A stretch of DNA of 64,000 nt, taken from contig CP047423.1 in the NCBI GenBank assembly GCA_014058405.1, forward strand, positions 62,001 through 126,000, read 5' to 3'. The position numbers were made by a program, and so were the translations under genes. Shown here piece after piece: positions 16,537 to 24,711 of the stretch. Every line of letters starts with the position of its first letter. Position 1 is the first letter of the stretch. The notes under the pieces were generated by a model. That model was not told the DNA's origin. It did not search any database and was given only the letters and a program-made list of their open reading frames with translations. Source of the stretch: Candidatus Nitrospira kreftii. GTDB lineage: Bacteria; Nitrospirota; Nitrospiria; Nitrospirales; Nitrospiraceae.

Positions 16537-17916
16537 TTGTCTGACTCAGACATTCAGTACAGCCCCCTGCCGATAGATCCCATTATTACTGCGCGCGTCG
16601 AAGCCATTAAACAACTCGCTGGTGGATTGTCCGACCGAGTGGCGGTTATGGACCATGCTTTCAATATTGTGTACGCCAACGAGGCTGCATGGACCACCTG
16701 CCAGACTGAACCAACTCCTCTTCGTCAGGCCAAGTGTTATGAAGCGTTTGCGCACCGGACAGACCCTTGCGGAGCCTGCCCTGCAATCAAAGTGTTTGAG
16801 GCGCCTGATGTGCAGTGTGTGTCGTGTTCAGGAGGGGGCGACGGCACCGCCTGCGGGATGCAGCAGGCGTTTCCTTTAACCGATCAGAACGGCGCGGTGG
16901 CATCGATGCTCGTCCTCTTCGAATCGGCATCGAAAGTGACGCACGGCCTTCAACCCAAGGACACCTCGACGTTGTCCAACACGGCTCGGCTCGGCGATTT
17001 GATCGGCCACAGTTCGATCATGCAAGAGCTCTTTGCTATGACGCGGTTGGTTGCCGACAGCTCGGCTACGGTTCTCATCCAGGGTGAAAGCGGAACCGGA
17101 AAGGAACTCCTGGCGAGAACGATCCATGCGCTCAGTCAGAGAAGTCAACAGCCGTTCGTCGTGGTCGATTGTGGCGCACTTCCTGAAACTCTTCTGGAAA
17201 GTGAGCTCTTCGGTCACGTGAGAGGTGCGTTTACCGGAGCGGTAGCCAACAAACGAGGCCTGTTCGAAGAAGCCGACGGGGGGACGATTTTCTTGGACGA
17301 AATTGCCGATACGACACCGACCTTTCAGGCAAAGCTGCTTCGGGTGCTGCAGGAAGGCGAGATCAAGCCGGTCGGTGGCACACGATCGATGAAAATCCAT
17401 GCACGAGTTATCTCCGCATCGAACAAAGATTTAGCTGAACTTGTGAAAGGGAAGATGTTCCGACAGGACCTCTACTATCGGCTTGCGGTATTGCCGCTCT
17501 ATTTACCGGCCCTCCGGGAGCGCCGTGACGACATCCCCTTATTGGCACAGCACTTCGTTGCAGATTCCTGTGCTCGACATCGTCAGGTGGTGCGGAGCAT
17601 CGATGAGTCGACCATGCGGGCCTTGTGCCAGGCTCCTTGGCCGGGCAATATCCGGGAGTTGCAGCACTACATCGAGCGAGCCGTGGTGACGACCACCGGA
17701 CTCTCACTGATCTGTCATGATTTAGTCATGCGAGATGCGATCTCTGAAGACGAGAGTTTACGGTCGGCGTCGCGCGGGGCTGTCGCTCAGACAGAGCGAA
17801 CCCGGATCGTTGATGCCTTGGCCAAAACCGCGGGCAATCGATTGAAAGCCGCCAAGTTGCTCAAGATCAGTCGCGCCAGCCTCTACAACAAACTTCGAAC
17901 CTACTGCATCGACTAG
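16537..17916 (+). CDS. Sigma-54 activator with cysteine-rich PAS sensor
   Basis: A 459-residue bacterial enhancer-binding protein starting at TTG 16537. The N-terminal sensor is PAS-like (about 15-130) with seven cysteines at about 55, 67, 78, 81, 94, 97 and 106, including PCGACP and CVSCSGG, suggesting a metal, Fe-S or redox sensor. The AAA+ domain has GESGTGKE, a normal GAFTGA loop and GGTIFLDEI. The C-terminal Fis-type helix-turn-helix ends NRLKAAKLLKISRASLYNKL. There is no receiver. It is the best candidate to bind the TGTYGC-N5-GCRACA palindromes, one of which precedes its own operon. Confidence 0.88.
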   Translation: MSDSDIQYSPLPIDPIITARVEAIKQLAGGLSDRVAVMDHAFNIVYANEAAWTTCQTEPTPLRQAKCYEAFAHRTDPCGACPAIKVFEAPDVQCVSCSGGGDGTACGMQQAFPLTDQNGAVASMLVLFESASKVTHGLQPKDTSTLSNTARLGDLIGHSSIMQELFAMTRLVADSSATVLIQGESGTGKELLARTIHALSQRSQQPFVVVDCGALPETLLESELFGHVRGAFTGAVANKRGLFEEADGGTIFLDEIADTTPTFQAKLLRVLQEGEIKPVGGTRSMKIHARVISASNKDLAELVKGKMFRQDLYYRLAVLPLYLPALRERRDDIPLLAQHFVADSCARHRQVVRSIDESTMRALCQAPWPGNIRELQHYIERAVVTTTGLSLICHDLVMRDAISEDESLRSASRGAVAQTERTRIVDALAKTAGNRLKAAKLLKISRASLYNKLRTYCID

Positions 17917-18285
17917 GGAATGCTGGTGTAATTCAATATTCCAGCAACCACTACGTCAAGGTTGCAGAGCATCACTCGCCGGTTGATCGAAGTCACAAAT
18001 TACCGAACTGTCCTTCGGGCATGTGCTTGCTCTCCTCCGTGCCAATCTCGTTGGACTCTGCTGTCCAATGATCTTGACTTGCTCATTCTTCGAAATTTCA
18101 AAGCCGGCGGCGGTGTTGCCGCGCAAATCGTGTCGCGGATGTCGAATTTAGCGGACGTGATATGGAACGGTGCGCCTAAAAGCGTCCTGGATCCGTTCTC
18201 GAGCCAAGTAGGCAGTGGGGCCAAAACCGGATACTGAAAAGCATCACCTGCACAGACGCTACGCCGTCGCCTCAGACGATCGCCG
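17917..18285. other. Long gap after the activator gene
   Basis: About 370 bp with no convincing gene; the 91-residue ORF at 17962-18237 has no family features. It holds a weak sigma-54-like site at 18015-18031 and leads to a very strong hairpin at 18297-18336, so it may be the 3' part of the activator mRNA or a separate non-coding transcript. Confidence 0.4.
18015..18031 (+). promoter_or_regulatory. Weak sigma-54-like site
   Basis: TTCGGGCATGTGCTTGC with GG-N10-GC spacing (GG 18017-18018, GC 18029-18030) and a good CTTGC -12 part but a poor -24 extension. If used, the transcript would run about 300 nt to the hairpin at 18297-18336. Confidence 0.3.
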
Positions 18286-18426
18286 TCATTGGTCTGATGA
18301 GGCCTGGTCCTCCACATAGGGAGGACCAGGCCTCATGATGTTTTGTCGACTCGTTGTGCCAGTCGGTGGACCTGCCTTCATCTGATGCAGTACGCGCACA
18401 ATCGCTGAAATCGTGCTCAAGTTCAT
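18286..18426 (-). CDS. Possible 46-residue small protein
   Basis: A short frame of 46 codons from ATG 18426, preceded by AGAGGGGAACT, a good ribosome site. The product begins MNLSTISAIVRVLHQMKAG and ends in EDQASSDQ. No family is recognised. The strong hairpin at 18297-18336 lies inside its 3' end, which argues against coding or implies a dual role. Low confidence. Confidence 0.25.
   Translation of the reverse strand: MNLSTISAIVRVLHQMKAGPPTGTTSRQNIMRPGPPYVEDQASSDQ
18297..18343 (+). terminator. Very strong terminator-like hairpin
   Basis: A perfect 17-bp stem: 18297-18313 and 18320-18336 (core GGCCTGGTCCTCC / GGAGGACCAGGCC), 6-nt loop, then GATGTTTTG. The T-run is on the plus strand, so it should end plus-strand transcripts from the activator operon or from 18015. 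Confidence 0.7.
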
Positions 18427-18568
18427 AGTTCCCCTCTAATTCGATGGATGCAGGTTACGAATCCTAGTGGATCATAAAACATTTCCGGTCTGCCCCTATT
18501 CGACCATTGGTCGGGAAACGCTTGTCTATCAATTCGGACAGTGCAAGTGACCGATATCTGATGGGATC

Positions 18569-18585
18569 CAGAGAAATATTCTCTG
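18569..18585. promoter_or_regulatory. Palindrome CAGAGAA-ATA-TTCTCTG, candidate activator site
   Basis: Perfect 7-3-7 palindrome centred about 127 bp before the sigma-54 promoter at 18702-18719. It is unrelated in sequence to the TGTTGC palindromes, so a different activator would bind it. Confidence 0.45.
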
Positions 18586-18701
18586 CCCCTGTCTAACTTC
18601 ATGGATTCTGTCGGGCATAGGCAGCAATAGGACCTCGCAATGCGAACCTCATTCTATCGTCTCTGGTACGTGAAGGAATCGTTTTGGCGATACGAGTGGT
18701 C

Positions 18702-18719
18702 AAGGCACGAACGTTGCTG
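18702..18719 (+). promoter_or_regulatory. Strong sigma-54 promoter of a non-coding transcript
   Basis: AAGGCACGAACGTTGCTG matches GGCACG-N4-TTGCW exactly (GG 18704-18705, GC 18716-18717). The next gene starts 300 bp downstream, behind a terminator. Confidence 0.75.
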
Positions 18720-18728
18720 ACGAACACT

Positions 18729-18892
18729 CCTGGATTGTTGAGTAGGTCAAGGAGGGGGCCGGACCTGAAGGTGCTGGGTGATGAACAGCCCTCTCATCAT
18801 CCAGCGCAGTTGCTTGTAAGCGAGCGGTTATTCAACCGCCGCAACGCAGCGGTGAGGGGGTCACAGCTGAGGGTGATCCCCTCATTTTCTTT
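18729..18892 (+). ncRNA. Candidate sigma-54-dependent small RNA (about 164 nt)
   Basis: Bounded by a consensus sigma-54 promoter and a terminator ending in TTTTCTTT. Inside is no frame with a ribosome site; an ATG at about 18780 opens only 12 codons. It also contains the short palindromic segments CGGTTATTCAACCG and CCGCAACGCAGCGG, consistent with folded RNA. It could alternatively be an attenuated leader of the outer-membrane protein gene at 19017. Known sigma-54-dependent small RNAs (GlmY/GlmZ in enterics) show that such a unit is plausible; no sequence relation is claimed. Confidence 0.5.
18853..18892 (+). terminator. Rho-independent terminator
   Basis: TGAGGGGGTCAC (18853-18864) pairs with GTGATCCCCTCA (18873-18884) with a single G-T pair, followed by TTTTCTTT. 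Confidence 0.75.
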
Positions 18893-19016
18893 GCAGGCAG
18901 AGTTGTGAGTAGTCCGACAAGCAGGATAAGTGTGGCGGTCGATTGATCGAACGATAGACAACTGAGCTCGAAGGAGGGCCGTGCTCCTCGATGCGTAGCC
19001 AAGAAGGGAAAGCATC

Positions 19017-19712
19017 ATGCAGGATTGGAACACGAGGAAGAACGTCGGAGTCTGGTTTGTCGCAATTGCGCTTGCCGCAGCGGTTGCTGTAGGTGGTGCA
19101 TGGTCTGTCTCGGCCGAGGAGACAACCGAGACGACGTCGAAAGGGAATCGCGTGTTCTTTCGCGGGGGCTATGGCGAGATGTTGAGCGATCGCGCCGGTG
19201 AGTTTATCACCGACGTCCATGGCGCTGGCGGTAAGAATGATGGGACCGGGGGCTATTACATCGGCGGCGGAGCCGAGCTCATGATTACCAAGGATCTGTG
19301 GGGCATGGTGAACGGCGTCGCGCTTGTGGGCGAAATCGGATTGGAGTTCAAACGATGGAGTTCCAGCAGCGTCGTGAGTGGGGAGGCCCTGACGCCGGTG
19401 AGCAACTTTACTCCGGCTAAGGTGCAGATGACCATGTTAACCGCGAGCGTGGCGCCCAAGGTCAAGTTCAGGCAGGGAACTGATTTCCAACCCTGGGTCA
19501 TTCCGGCCGGGTTGGATTTCCACGTCATCAGCCCGACATCCAGTCAGGTCAATTATTTGGACATCGGTGTTCAGTTCGGCGGTGGAGCCGAGTATCGCGT
19601 GTGGAAAGAGTTGTGGCTTGGGCTCGACAGCCGCTTTCACCTCGCCTCCAATCAGACCAACACGGTGAATAATTTCTGGACCACGGGCATCTATGGGGCC
19701 ATTGGCTTCTAG
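19017..19712 (+). CDS. Outer-membrane beta-barrel-like protein
   Basis: A 231-residue exported protein. It has a signal peptide (basic N-terminus, hydrophobic VWFVAIALAAAVAVGGA, cleavage near SVSA-EE) and a mature part of alternating strands with Gly/aromatic pairs (RVFFRGGYGEML, GGYYIGGGAEL, DIGVQFGGGAEYRVW), ending in YGAIGF. The C-terminal Phe is typical of proteins inserted by the BAM complex. It probably forms a small beta-barrel of 8-10 strands; substrate unknown. A terminator separates it from the upstream sigma-54 promoter, so read-through or its own promoter must drive it. Confidence 0.65.
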   Translation: MQDWNTRKNVGVWFVAIALAAAVAVGGAWSVSAEETTETTSKGNRVFFRGGYGEMLSDRAGEFITDVHGAGGKNDGTGGYYIGGGAELMITKDLWGMVNGVALVGEIGLEFKRWSSSSVVSGEALTPVSNFTPAKVQMTMLTASVAPKVKFRQGTDFQPWVIPAGLDFHVISPTSSQVNYLDIGVQFGGGAEYRVWKELWLGLDSRFHLASNQTNTVNNFWTTGIYGAIGF

Positions 19713-19919
19713 CATTGGTGTGAGCCCATTCGTCGTGCCGGTGCAGAGCGGATATCCAATGAAAACTGGTTGGAAGCGATCAAGCGACTTCGGCGCGGTC
19801 GAGCGATCCCTGATGGCATGAAAACCGAATGCGCCTAGATGCCGTCACGTATCTCATCTCAGACTTAGTGAATAAGAGAGGGCGCATTTCTACCTCAAGA
19901 TTGATTATGATGCGACGGT
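19713..19919. other. Intergenic region
   Basis: About 205 bp; no gene or clear signal seen. Confidence 0.4.
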
Positions 19920-20396
19920 ATGTACTCAACCCTCGTGATTCTCCATATCCTTGCCGCGGTAAGCTGGGTGGGAGGGATGATTTTCCTATCACTCGTCTTG
20001 GCCCCATTGGTCAGAGGACGAAAGGCCGCGCCGGAATTCATGGCGTTGTTTCGATCAGCAGCGCTCCGATTTCGTCCGATAGTCTGGGTAGCTATGGCGA
20101 TACTCCTGACCACCGGCCCAATGCTGTTGTCACAGCGAGGTCTCAGTCTGATGCAACCAGCTGCATGGCCTGGGGTTGTGACCATGAAGCTGTCGCTGGT
20201 CGGCCTGTTGCTCTTCCTGACCTTGCTGCATGATCTCGTACTTGGTCCAAGGGTCAGTCATGTCAGTGCCATACCCGAATCTCAACGCACGCCGGGAGAG
20301 CAGATTGTTTTCAAGACCGCGCGTTGGTTGCCGAGACTCTCTCTTCTAATGGCCTTGGCCGTGGTGGTGGTTGCAGCAATTCTGGCACGGTCGTAG
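19920..20396 (+). CDS. CopD-like four-helix membrane protein
   Basis: A 158-residue integral membrane protein with four likely helices (about 3-27, 53-71, 86-105 and 137-156). The opening TLVILHILAAVSWVGGMIFL, with His near position 9 and WVGGMIF, and the later MKLSLVGLLLFLTLLHDLVLGP match the CopD/DUF2269-like family, in which conserved His residues may bind haem or copper. The exact role is unknown. The start codon at 19920 has no strong ribosome site. Confidence 0.65.
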   Translation: MYSTLVILHILAAVSWVGGMIFLSLVLAPLVRGRKAAPEFMALFRSAALRFRPIVWVAMAILLTTGPMLLSQRGLSLMQPAAWPGVVTMKLSLVGLLLFLTLLHDLVLGPRVSHVSAIPESQRTPGEQIVFKTARWLPRLSLLMALAVVVVAAILARS

Positions 20397-20532
20397 ATGC
20401 ACCTATCGATCTACCGATCCGTAGACGCCCAGCACGCTCCTCTCGCGATGGCACCTTCAACACCGAGCCTCTTAACCACAATGAGTGATTCGGACTCGCT
20501 TGTAGAGGATGCGTTCCGCCGGCATCTAGAAC

Positions 20533-21804
20533 CTACGGAGTCTTTGCGCAACGAAATCCATAACCGAGATGTCGACGAGATGGTTCGGCATTGTAACGGA
20601 AGGACGATCCCAGAAACTCCTGAACATAAAGCCAGTTTCCGCCCCGCACGACTTTCGACTTACCCGTGGCCGGTCCTTGAGGATTCTTCGTTGGGCTCTT
20701 CTTGTAGTAGTCATGGTCATACCAGTCGTTGACCCACTCCCAGGCATTGCCGGCCATATCATAGATACCATAGGGGCTCTTGCCCATTTCGAACATCCCC
20801 ACCGGAACCAACGCCATATGGTTTGCCCATTCCTTCTTGCCGAAATTCGCATGCAGTCTGGTGGGAGCCTCGTTGCCCCAGGGGTAGAGGCGGCCATCCG
20901 TCCCTCGCGCCGCTTTTTCCCACTCCGCCTCAGTCGGTAGACGCTTCCCGGCCCATTTGCAGTATGTGGCTGCATCCGACCAGCTGACGTTCACGACCGG
21001 ACGTTTCTGATGGCGGGGTTGGTTCATGATCTCCCATTCCGGCGGCGCTTCCGCGCCCGTCGCCTCCAGATACTTGGCGTACTGCCCCACCGTCACGTGG
21101 TACTTGTCCATATAGAACGCGTCAAGGTAGACGCGATGCACGGGCTTTTCGTCAGGTTTCAGCGTGCTTCCCATCGTGAATTCCCCTGCCGGCACGAGCG
21201 CCATCGGGATGTCTCGGGGATCGGTCGGGAATGCCTCTCCTGCTGATCTATCTGGTTTCAAACTCTCCGGCGAGCTGGCTGAACGTCGCCCAGGGAGTTT
21301 CGCTTCTAACTGTTGATAGACGGCCTGTTGTTCGTTATTGAGGCCCAGCTCATGAGCGCCATCCAGGGCCTCTTCCGCTTGCATCATCTTGTCTGGCTGA
21401 GCCTGCCCACCGGCTAGCAGGCTCTTCGCTTTCTCCAGCAAGCGCCACGCGGTCACTTCCTCCAACAACTGCCACACCTTCATTTTGCTTAACCGTGGTT
21501 CCCTCGTCCCCGTGATCCTGGATTTCGCATCCAGATGTAACGCAGTCTCGTAATGTTCTTCCGCGCAGTCCCAGGCTGCTAATCCTCGACAGGCCTCAGC
21601 CAGATTGAAATGGGCCTGCACATTAGACGAATTTTTGACGAGTCCTGCCTCCAACATCGCGCGTGCTTCGGCATATTGCTTGTGCTTTAAAAGACTCTCT
21701 CCTTTGGCGAAGTCCTGTTCCCCAGCGTCGGCTGCCAGCGCCATGGAGTTTGCGGTCAGGTTCAAGCATAGGACAAAACTCAGCACCCCGAGCGTCTGTC
21801 TCAT
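20533..21804 (-). CDS. Exported TPR plus FGE/SUMF1-like protein
   Basis: 423 residues from ATG 21804 (MRQTLGVLSFVLCLNLTANSMALAA, signal peptide), chosen over the ORF limit 22083 because GGGAGGGA lies just before it. Tetratricopeptide-like repeats follow (about 25-150), then a formylglycine-generating-enzyme domain (about 185-423) with the words MALVPAGEFTMGS, RLPTEAEWEKAARG, GNAWEWVNDWY, KVVRGGNW and GYGFRCA. The two catalytic cysteines of true FGE (CYRYRCA) are replaced (SSFRYNAEP), so it is more likely a binding or non-FGE member of this fold, acting in the periplasm. Confidence 0.8.
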   Translation of the reverse strand: MRQTLGVLSFVLCLNLTANSMALAADAGEQDFAKGESLLKHKQYAEARAMLEAGLVKNSSNVQAHFNLAEACRGLAAWDCAEEHYETALHLDAKSRITGTREPRLSKMKVWQLLEEVTAWRLLEKAKSLLAGGQAQPDKMMQAEEALDGAHELGLNNEQQAVYQQLEAKLPGRRSASSPESLKPDRSAGEAFPTDPRDIPMALVPAGEFTMGSTLKPDEKPVHRVYLDAFYMDKYHVTVGQYAKYLEATGAEAPPEWEIMNQPRHQKRPVVNVSWSDAATYCKWAGKRLPTEAEWEKAARGTDGRLYPWGNEAPTRLHANFGKKEWANHMALVPVGMFEMGKSPYGIYDMAGNAWEWVNDWYDHDYYKKSPTKNPQGPATGKSKVVRGGNWLYVQEFLGSSFRYNAEPSRRHLGYGFRCAKTP

Positions 21805-22118
21805 AAACGCGTCCCTCCCACTTGTGACTGCCCTATGGCAGTGGGTCTCGTCTCCCGGTAAAGAGCGCCGGCCGTCGTCGTGAACGCAGCCTTCATGGTC
21901 GGAAACATAACATAACGTAACCAAAGCATAAAGAAGCCTAAGCGAGCGACCACATTTTGTGCCGTTGGTGAATGTGGTTGGACCCAGGTTTCCGGGAAGT
22001 ATAGGACCCTCTCCCGATTGATCTGCAGCATAAAACGGACCGATCACCATGAGACCGAACGCCATACCAGCAATGACAGCCATACGTCCGGTTCTCAGAT
22101 CTAGTCCTCCCCTTCAGA

Positions 22119-22137
22119 CTGTCGCCTTCTGCGACAA
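22119..22137. promoter_or_regulatory. Activator palindrome TGTCGC-N5-GCGACA
   Basis: CTGTCGC-CTTCT-GCGACAA; the same architecture and even the same CTTCT spacer as the site at 42709-42727. Its centre is about 123 bp before the sigma-54 promoter at 22249-22266. Confidence 0.6.
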
Positions 22138-22248
22138 AGATTCGGTGACTCCTGTAGCAAAGGGCGACGATTGCCGGTCGTTGCTCTTATCGTTCCGCAG
22201 AACCAGTGAATTTCCAAGGCTGTATGTCAAGTTCTCTTGACCTCCCTC

Positions 22249-22266
22249 GCGGTTCTCTCCTTGCAA
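22249..22266 (+). promoter_or_regulatory. Sigma-54 promoter of the cytochrome c'-like gene
   Basis: GCGGTTCTCTCCTTGCAA: GG 22251-22252, ten bases, GC 22263-22264, with a CTTGCA -12 box. The predicted start is about 76 bp before ATG 22351. Confidence 0.6.
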
Positions 22267-22350
22267 CCTTCACAGACTGATTGATGGAAGCACAGGCCCG
22301 TTTGTGCAGAGAGATGACGGGACAATGAATCGGGAGGCAGAGCGACAGAT

Positions 22351-22815
22351 ATGAAATCGAGCTGGTGCATGGCGGTCTTTGTCTTATGGGTCACCACAAG
22401 TGCTGTTCTGGGGTGGCTCTTCATCAGGGGATTGACGACGGAGGGCAGTGATGGGCGTACAGAAATACTGCTGGCAGCTACTGAACGCGATCAGATCCTG
22501 GCGGAAATGAGGCAGCTTTTGAAAGCGATAGACGGCGTTATCAGGGAACTGGGAGAGTCGAAGCCTGATCTGAAAGCGATGGAAGCCGCAGCCAAAGGGG
22601 CGGGGATGAATATGGCTGCGGACTTTGAGCCGGCCATCATGGCCAAGCTTCCGCTGCCGTTCAAGCAGATGGGCATATCGATTCACAAAGATATGGATTC
22701 CTTGGCCGATGCGATCACGCAACACGAGACACCGCAACAACTGTTGAAGCGCTTATCCAGCATGACGGCCCGCTGCACAGCCTGTCATGACATGTACAGA
22801 TTCAGCGCGAACTGA
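22351..22815 (+). CDS. Cytochrome c'-like c-type cytochrome
   Basis: A 154-residue exported protein with an N-terminal hydrophobic segment (about 5-24) and a mostly helical body. A single haem-binding CXXCH (CTACH) lies near the C-terminus in ARCTACHDMYR. That position, the size and the CHDMYR context match the four-helix cytochrome c'/c556 family, whose haem often binds NO or CO. The signal segment could stay as a membrane anchor. It is preceded by a sigma-54 promoter and an activator palindrome, so expression is likely conditional. Confidence 0.75.
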   Translation: MKSSWCMAVFVLWVTTSAVLGWLFIRGLTTEGSDGRTEILLAATERDQILAEMRQLLKAIDGVIRELGESKPDLKAMEAAAKGAGMNMAADFEPAIMAKLPLPFKQMGISIHKDMDSLADAITQHETPQQLLKRLSSMTARCTACHDMYRFSAN

Positions 22816-23006
22816 CGGCAGCGATGTTCAGCAACCAGCAATAGAAGGACGGAAGGAACTCGGATCGCGCGCGAATCCCTTCTTAAAATGGCGACTCTCA
22901 CCCAAGCGAGAGTCCCGACATGGCCGGATGGCACAAGCTTGGAGAGGCGGGAAGTCCGCCACAGCCGAGAGCACTCTCGCTCCGGTAAGGTCAGATGGAG
23001 GTACTC

Positions 23007-23315
23007 ATGAAATCCCAAACTATCATATGTGCTGCGTTAGCTGCGGCCATGCTGTTGCCGCTTGGTTTCGTGCCGACCGGGTCGGCGCAGGATCTCGATC
23101 GTGAACGCGATCAGCTGAAGACACAGCAGCAACTAAAAGATCAGGACAAGCTGCAGACCAAAGACCAGGTGAAGGAAAAAGATCAGCTCAAGGAGCAAGA
23201 GCGGACACGCGAGCGTGAACGGATGAGGGAAGATAGGCAGACAGAGCGTCCCGAGAGACCTCAGCATGAAAGAGCAGAACGGCCCGAACGAGGCGGCGGA
23301 GCCCGTGGCCGATAA
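23007..23315 (+). CDS. Exported highly charged coiled-coil protein
   Basis: About 102 residues from ATG 23007 (MKSQTIICAALAAAMLLPLGF), with GGAG just upstream; ATG 22995 is less likely. A signal peptide ends near GSA-QD. The mature protein is almost entirely Lys, Glu, Gln, Asp and Arg in heptad-like runs (DQLKTQQQLKDQDKLQTKD), then an Arg/Glu/Pro-rich tail ending GGGARGR. It is low-complexity and probably elongated or disordered. Function unknown. Confidence 0.6.
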   Translation: MKSQTIICAALAAAMLLPLGFVPTGSAQDLDRERDQLKTQQQLKDQDKLQTKDQVKEKDQLKEQERTRERERMREDRQTERPERPQHERAERPERGGGARGR

Positions 23316-23391
23316 AAAGCTGAGATCAAGATGTTGACCGTTGAGTGCTGAATGAACGGCTCGACTCAGTCCTCAGCATGGGAGGTGAACG

Positions 23392-24630
23392 ATGGCACGA
23401 GTGGCGATCATCGGCGCATCGATCGGCGGGTTGCCTGCTGCCTATGAGGCGCGGGTGCTGTTAGAAAAGAAACATCAGGTCACGGTCATTTCAAACGTGA
23501 GCTCCTTCCACTTTGTTCCGTCGAATCCCTGGGTCGCGGTCGGCTGGCGCACACGGAAAGACATCAGCTTCGAGTTGGGGCCGGTGTTGGCCAAGAAAGG
23601 CATTGAGTTTGTCCATACCGGCGCTGACCGTATTGAACCGGAACAGAACCGCGTCATCACTGCGAAAGGAGCGGTGCCGTACGATTATCTCATCATCGCT
23701 ACAGGGCCCAAGCTGAATTTTTCCGCTGTTCCTGGACTCGGCCCGAGCGGCTATACCCAATCGGTGTGTAACGTGGACCATGCAGAACAGGCCTGGGGTG
23801 CCTATCAGAGCTTCTTAAAGGATCCAGGTCCAATAGTCGTCGGCGCCGCGCAAGGGGCCTCCTGCTTTGGTCCGGCCTATGAAATGGCCTTCATCCTGGA
23901 TGCAGATTTAAGGAAGAAGAAGCTCCGCAAGAAGGTTCCGATCTATTTTGTGACGCCGGAACCATACATCGGCCACATGGGGCTCGCCGGTGTCGGGAAA
24001 TCTCGACGGTTGATGGAGGACGAGTTCGCCGAACACTCGATCAAACCGATCCATAACATAGCAATCAAAGAAACTCAGCCTGGGAAGATGCTCTTAGACG
24101 ACGGTCAGGAGATACCATTCCGCTACTCGATGATGATTCCACCGTTTGCCGGCGTCGATGTGGTGGCGGGGACCCCAGGCCTCTGCAATCCCAAAGGATT
24201 CGTCAATATCGATGCCTACCAGGCCAATCCGAAGTACAGGAACATTTACTCAGTGGGTGTCTGTGTCGCCGTCCCGCCGGTCGAACAGACGCCGGTCCCG
24301 ACCGGAGCACCAAAGACCGGGTACATGATCGAGTCGATGGTGTCGGCGGCCGTTCACAACATCAAGGCCGATATCGAGAACAATCCGAAGAAGGAAACGG
24401 CGACCTGGAACGCCATCTGTCTCGCGGATATGGGAGATACGGGGATGGCTTTTGTGGCGCTGCCTCAGATGGCCCCGCGCAACGTCACATGGGCGAGGAA
24501 GGGGAAATGGGTCCACCTGGCCAAGATCGCCCTTGAGAAGTATTTCCTGATGAAAATGAAGAAAGGCGTGAGTGAGCCGTTCTTTGAAAAGGCGATTCTC
24601 CACGGCATGGGGATCACCAAGCGAGAATAG
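23392..24630 (+). CDS. sqr: Sulfide:quinone oxidoreductase-family flavoprotein
   Basis: A 412-residue FAD enzyme. The N-terminal dinucleotide fold reads VAIIGASIGGLPAAYE, the second strand motif is YDYLIIATGPKLNF, and cysteines near 126, 158 (GASCFGPAYE) and 343 (AICLADMGDTG) match those of the SQR/flavocytochrome c sulfide dehydrogenase family, which oxidises sulfide and passes electrons to quinone. The C-terminus (WVHLAKIALEKYFLMKMKKG) is amphipathic, as in membrane-bound SQRs. A DUF2892 membrane protein follows, a common partner of sulfur proteins. I call the family with confidence; the exact substrate is inferred. Confidence 0.82.
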   Translation: MARVAIIGASIGGLPAAYEARVLLEKKHQVTVISNVSSFHFVPSNPWVAVGWRTRKDISFELGPVLAKKGIEFVHTGADRIEPEQNRVITAKGAVPYDYLIIATGPKLNFSAVPGLGPSGYTQSVCNVDHAEQAWGAYQSFLKDPGPIVVGAAQGASCFGPAYEMAFILDADLRKKKLRKKVPIYFVTPEPYIGHMGLAGVGKSRRLMEDEFAEHSIKPIHNIAIKETQPGKMLLDDGQEIPFRYSMMIPPFAGVDVVAGTPGLCNPKGFVNIDAYQANPKYRNIYSVGVCVAVPPVEQTPVPTGAPKTGYMIESMVSAAVHNIKADIENNPKKETATWNAICLADMGDTGMAFVALPQMAPRNVTWARKGKWVHLAKIALEKYFLMKMKKGVSEPFFEKAILHGMGITKRE

Positions 24631-24711
24631 GGCGGCCAACGTGACGGCCTTTTCGCTCTGAATCCTTTGTTTTGCCCCTGTCTCACATAGGCAAGAGGAA
24701 AGGAGGGTGCC

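Larger units (their letters stand above)
21805..22350. other. Divergent regulatory region
   Basis: About 545 bp between the FGE-like gene (minus) and the cytochrome gene (plus). It contains the palindrome ACTGCC-CTAT-GGCAGT (21827-21842) just before the FGE-like start, plus the activator palindrome and sigma-54 promoter described separately. I see no coding region. Confidence 0.5.

Noticed and set aside
18684-18908. 74-residue ORF across the candidate small RNA
   Set aside because: Starts before the sigma-54 promoter and passes through the terminator; no ribosome site.
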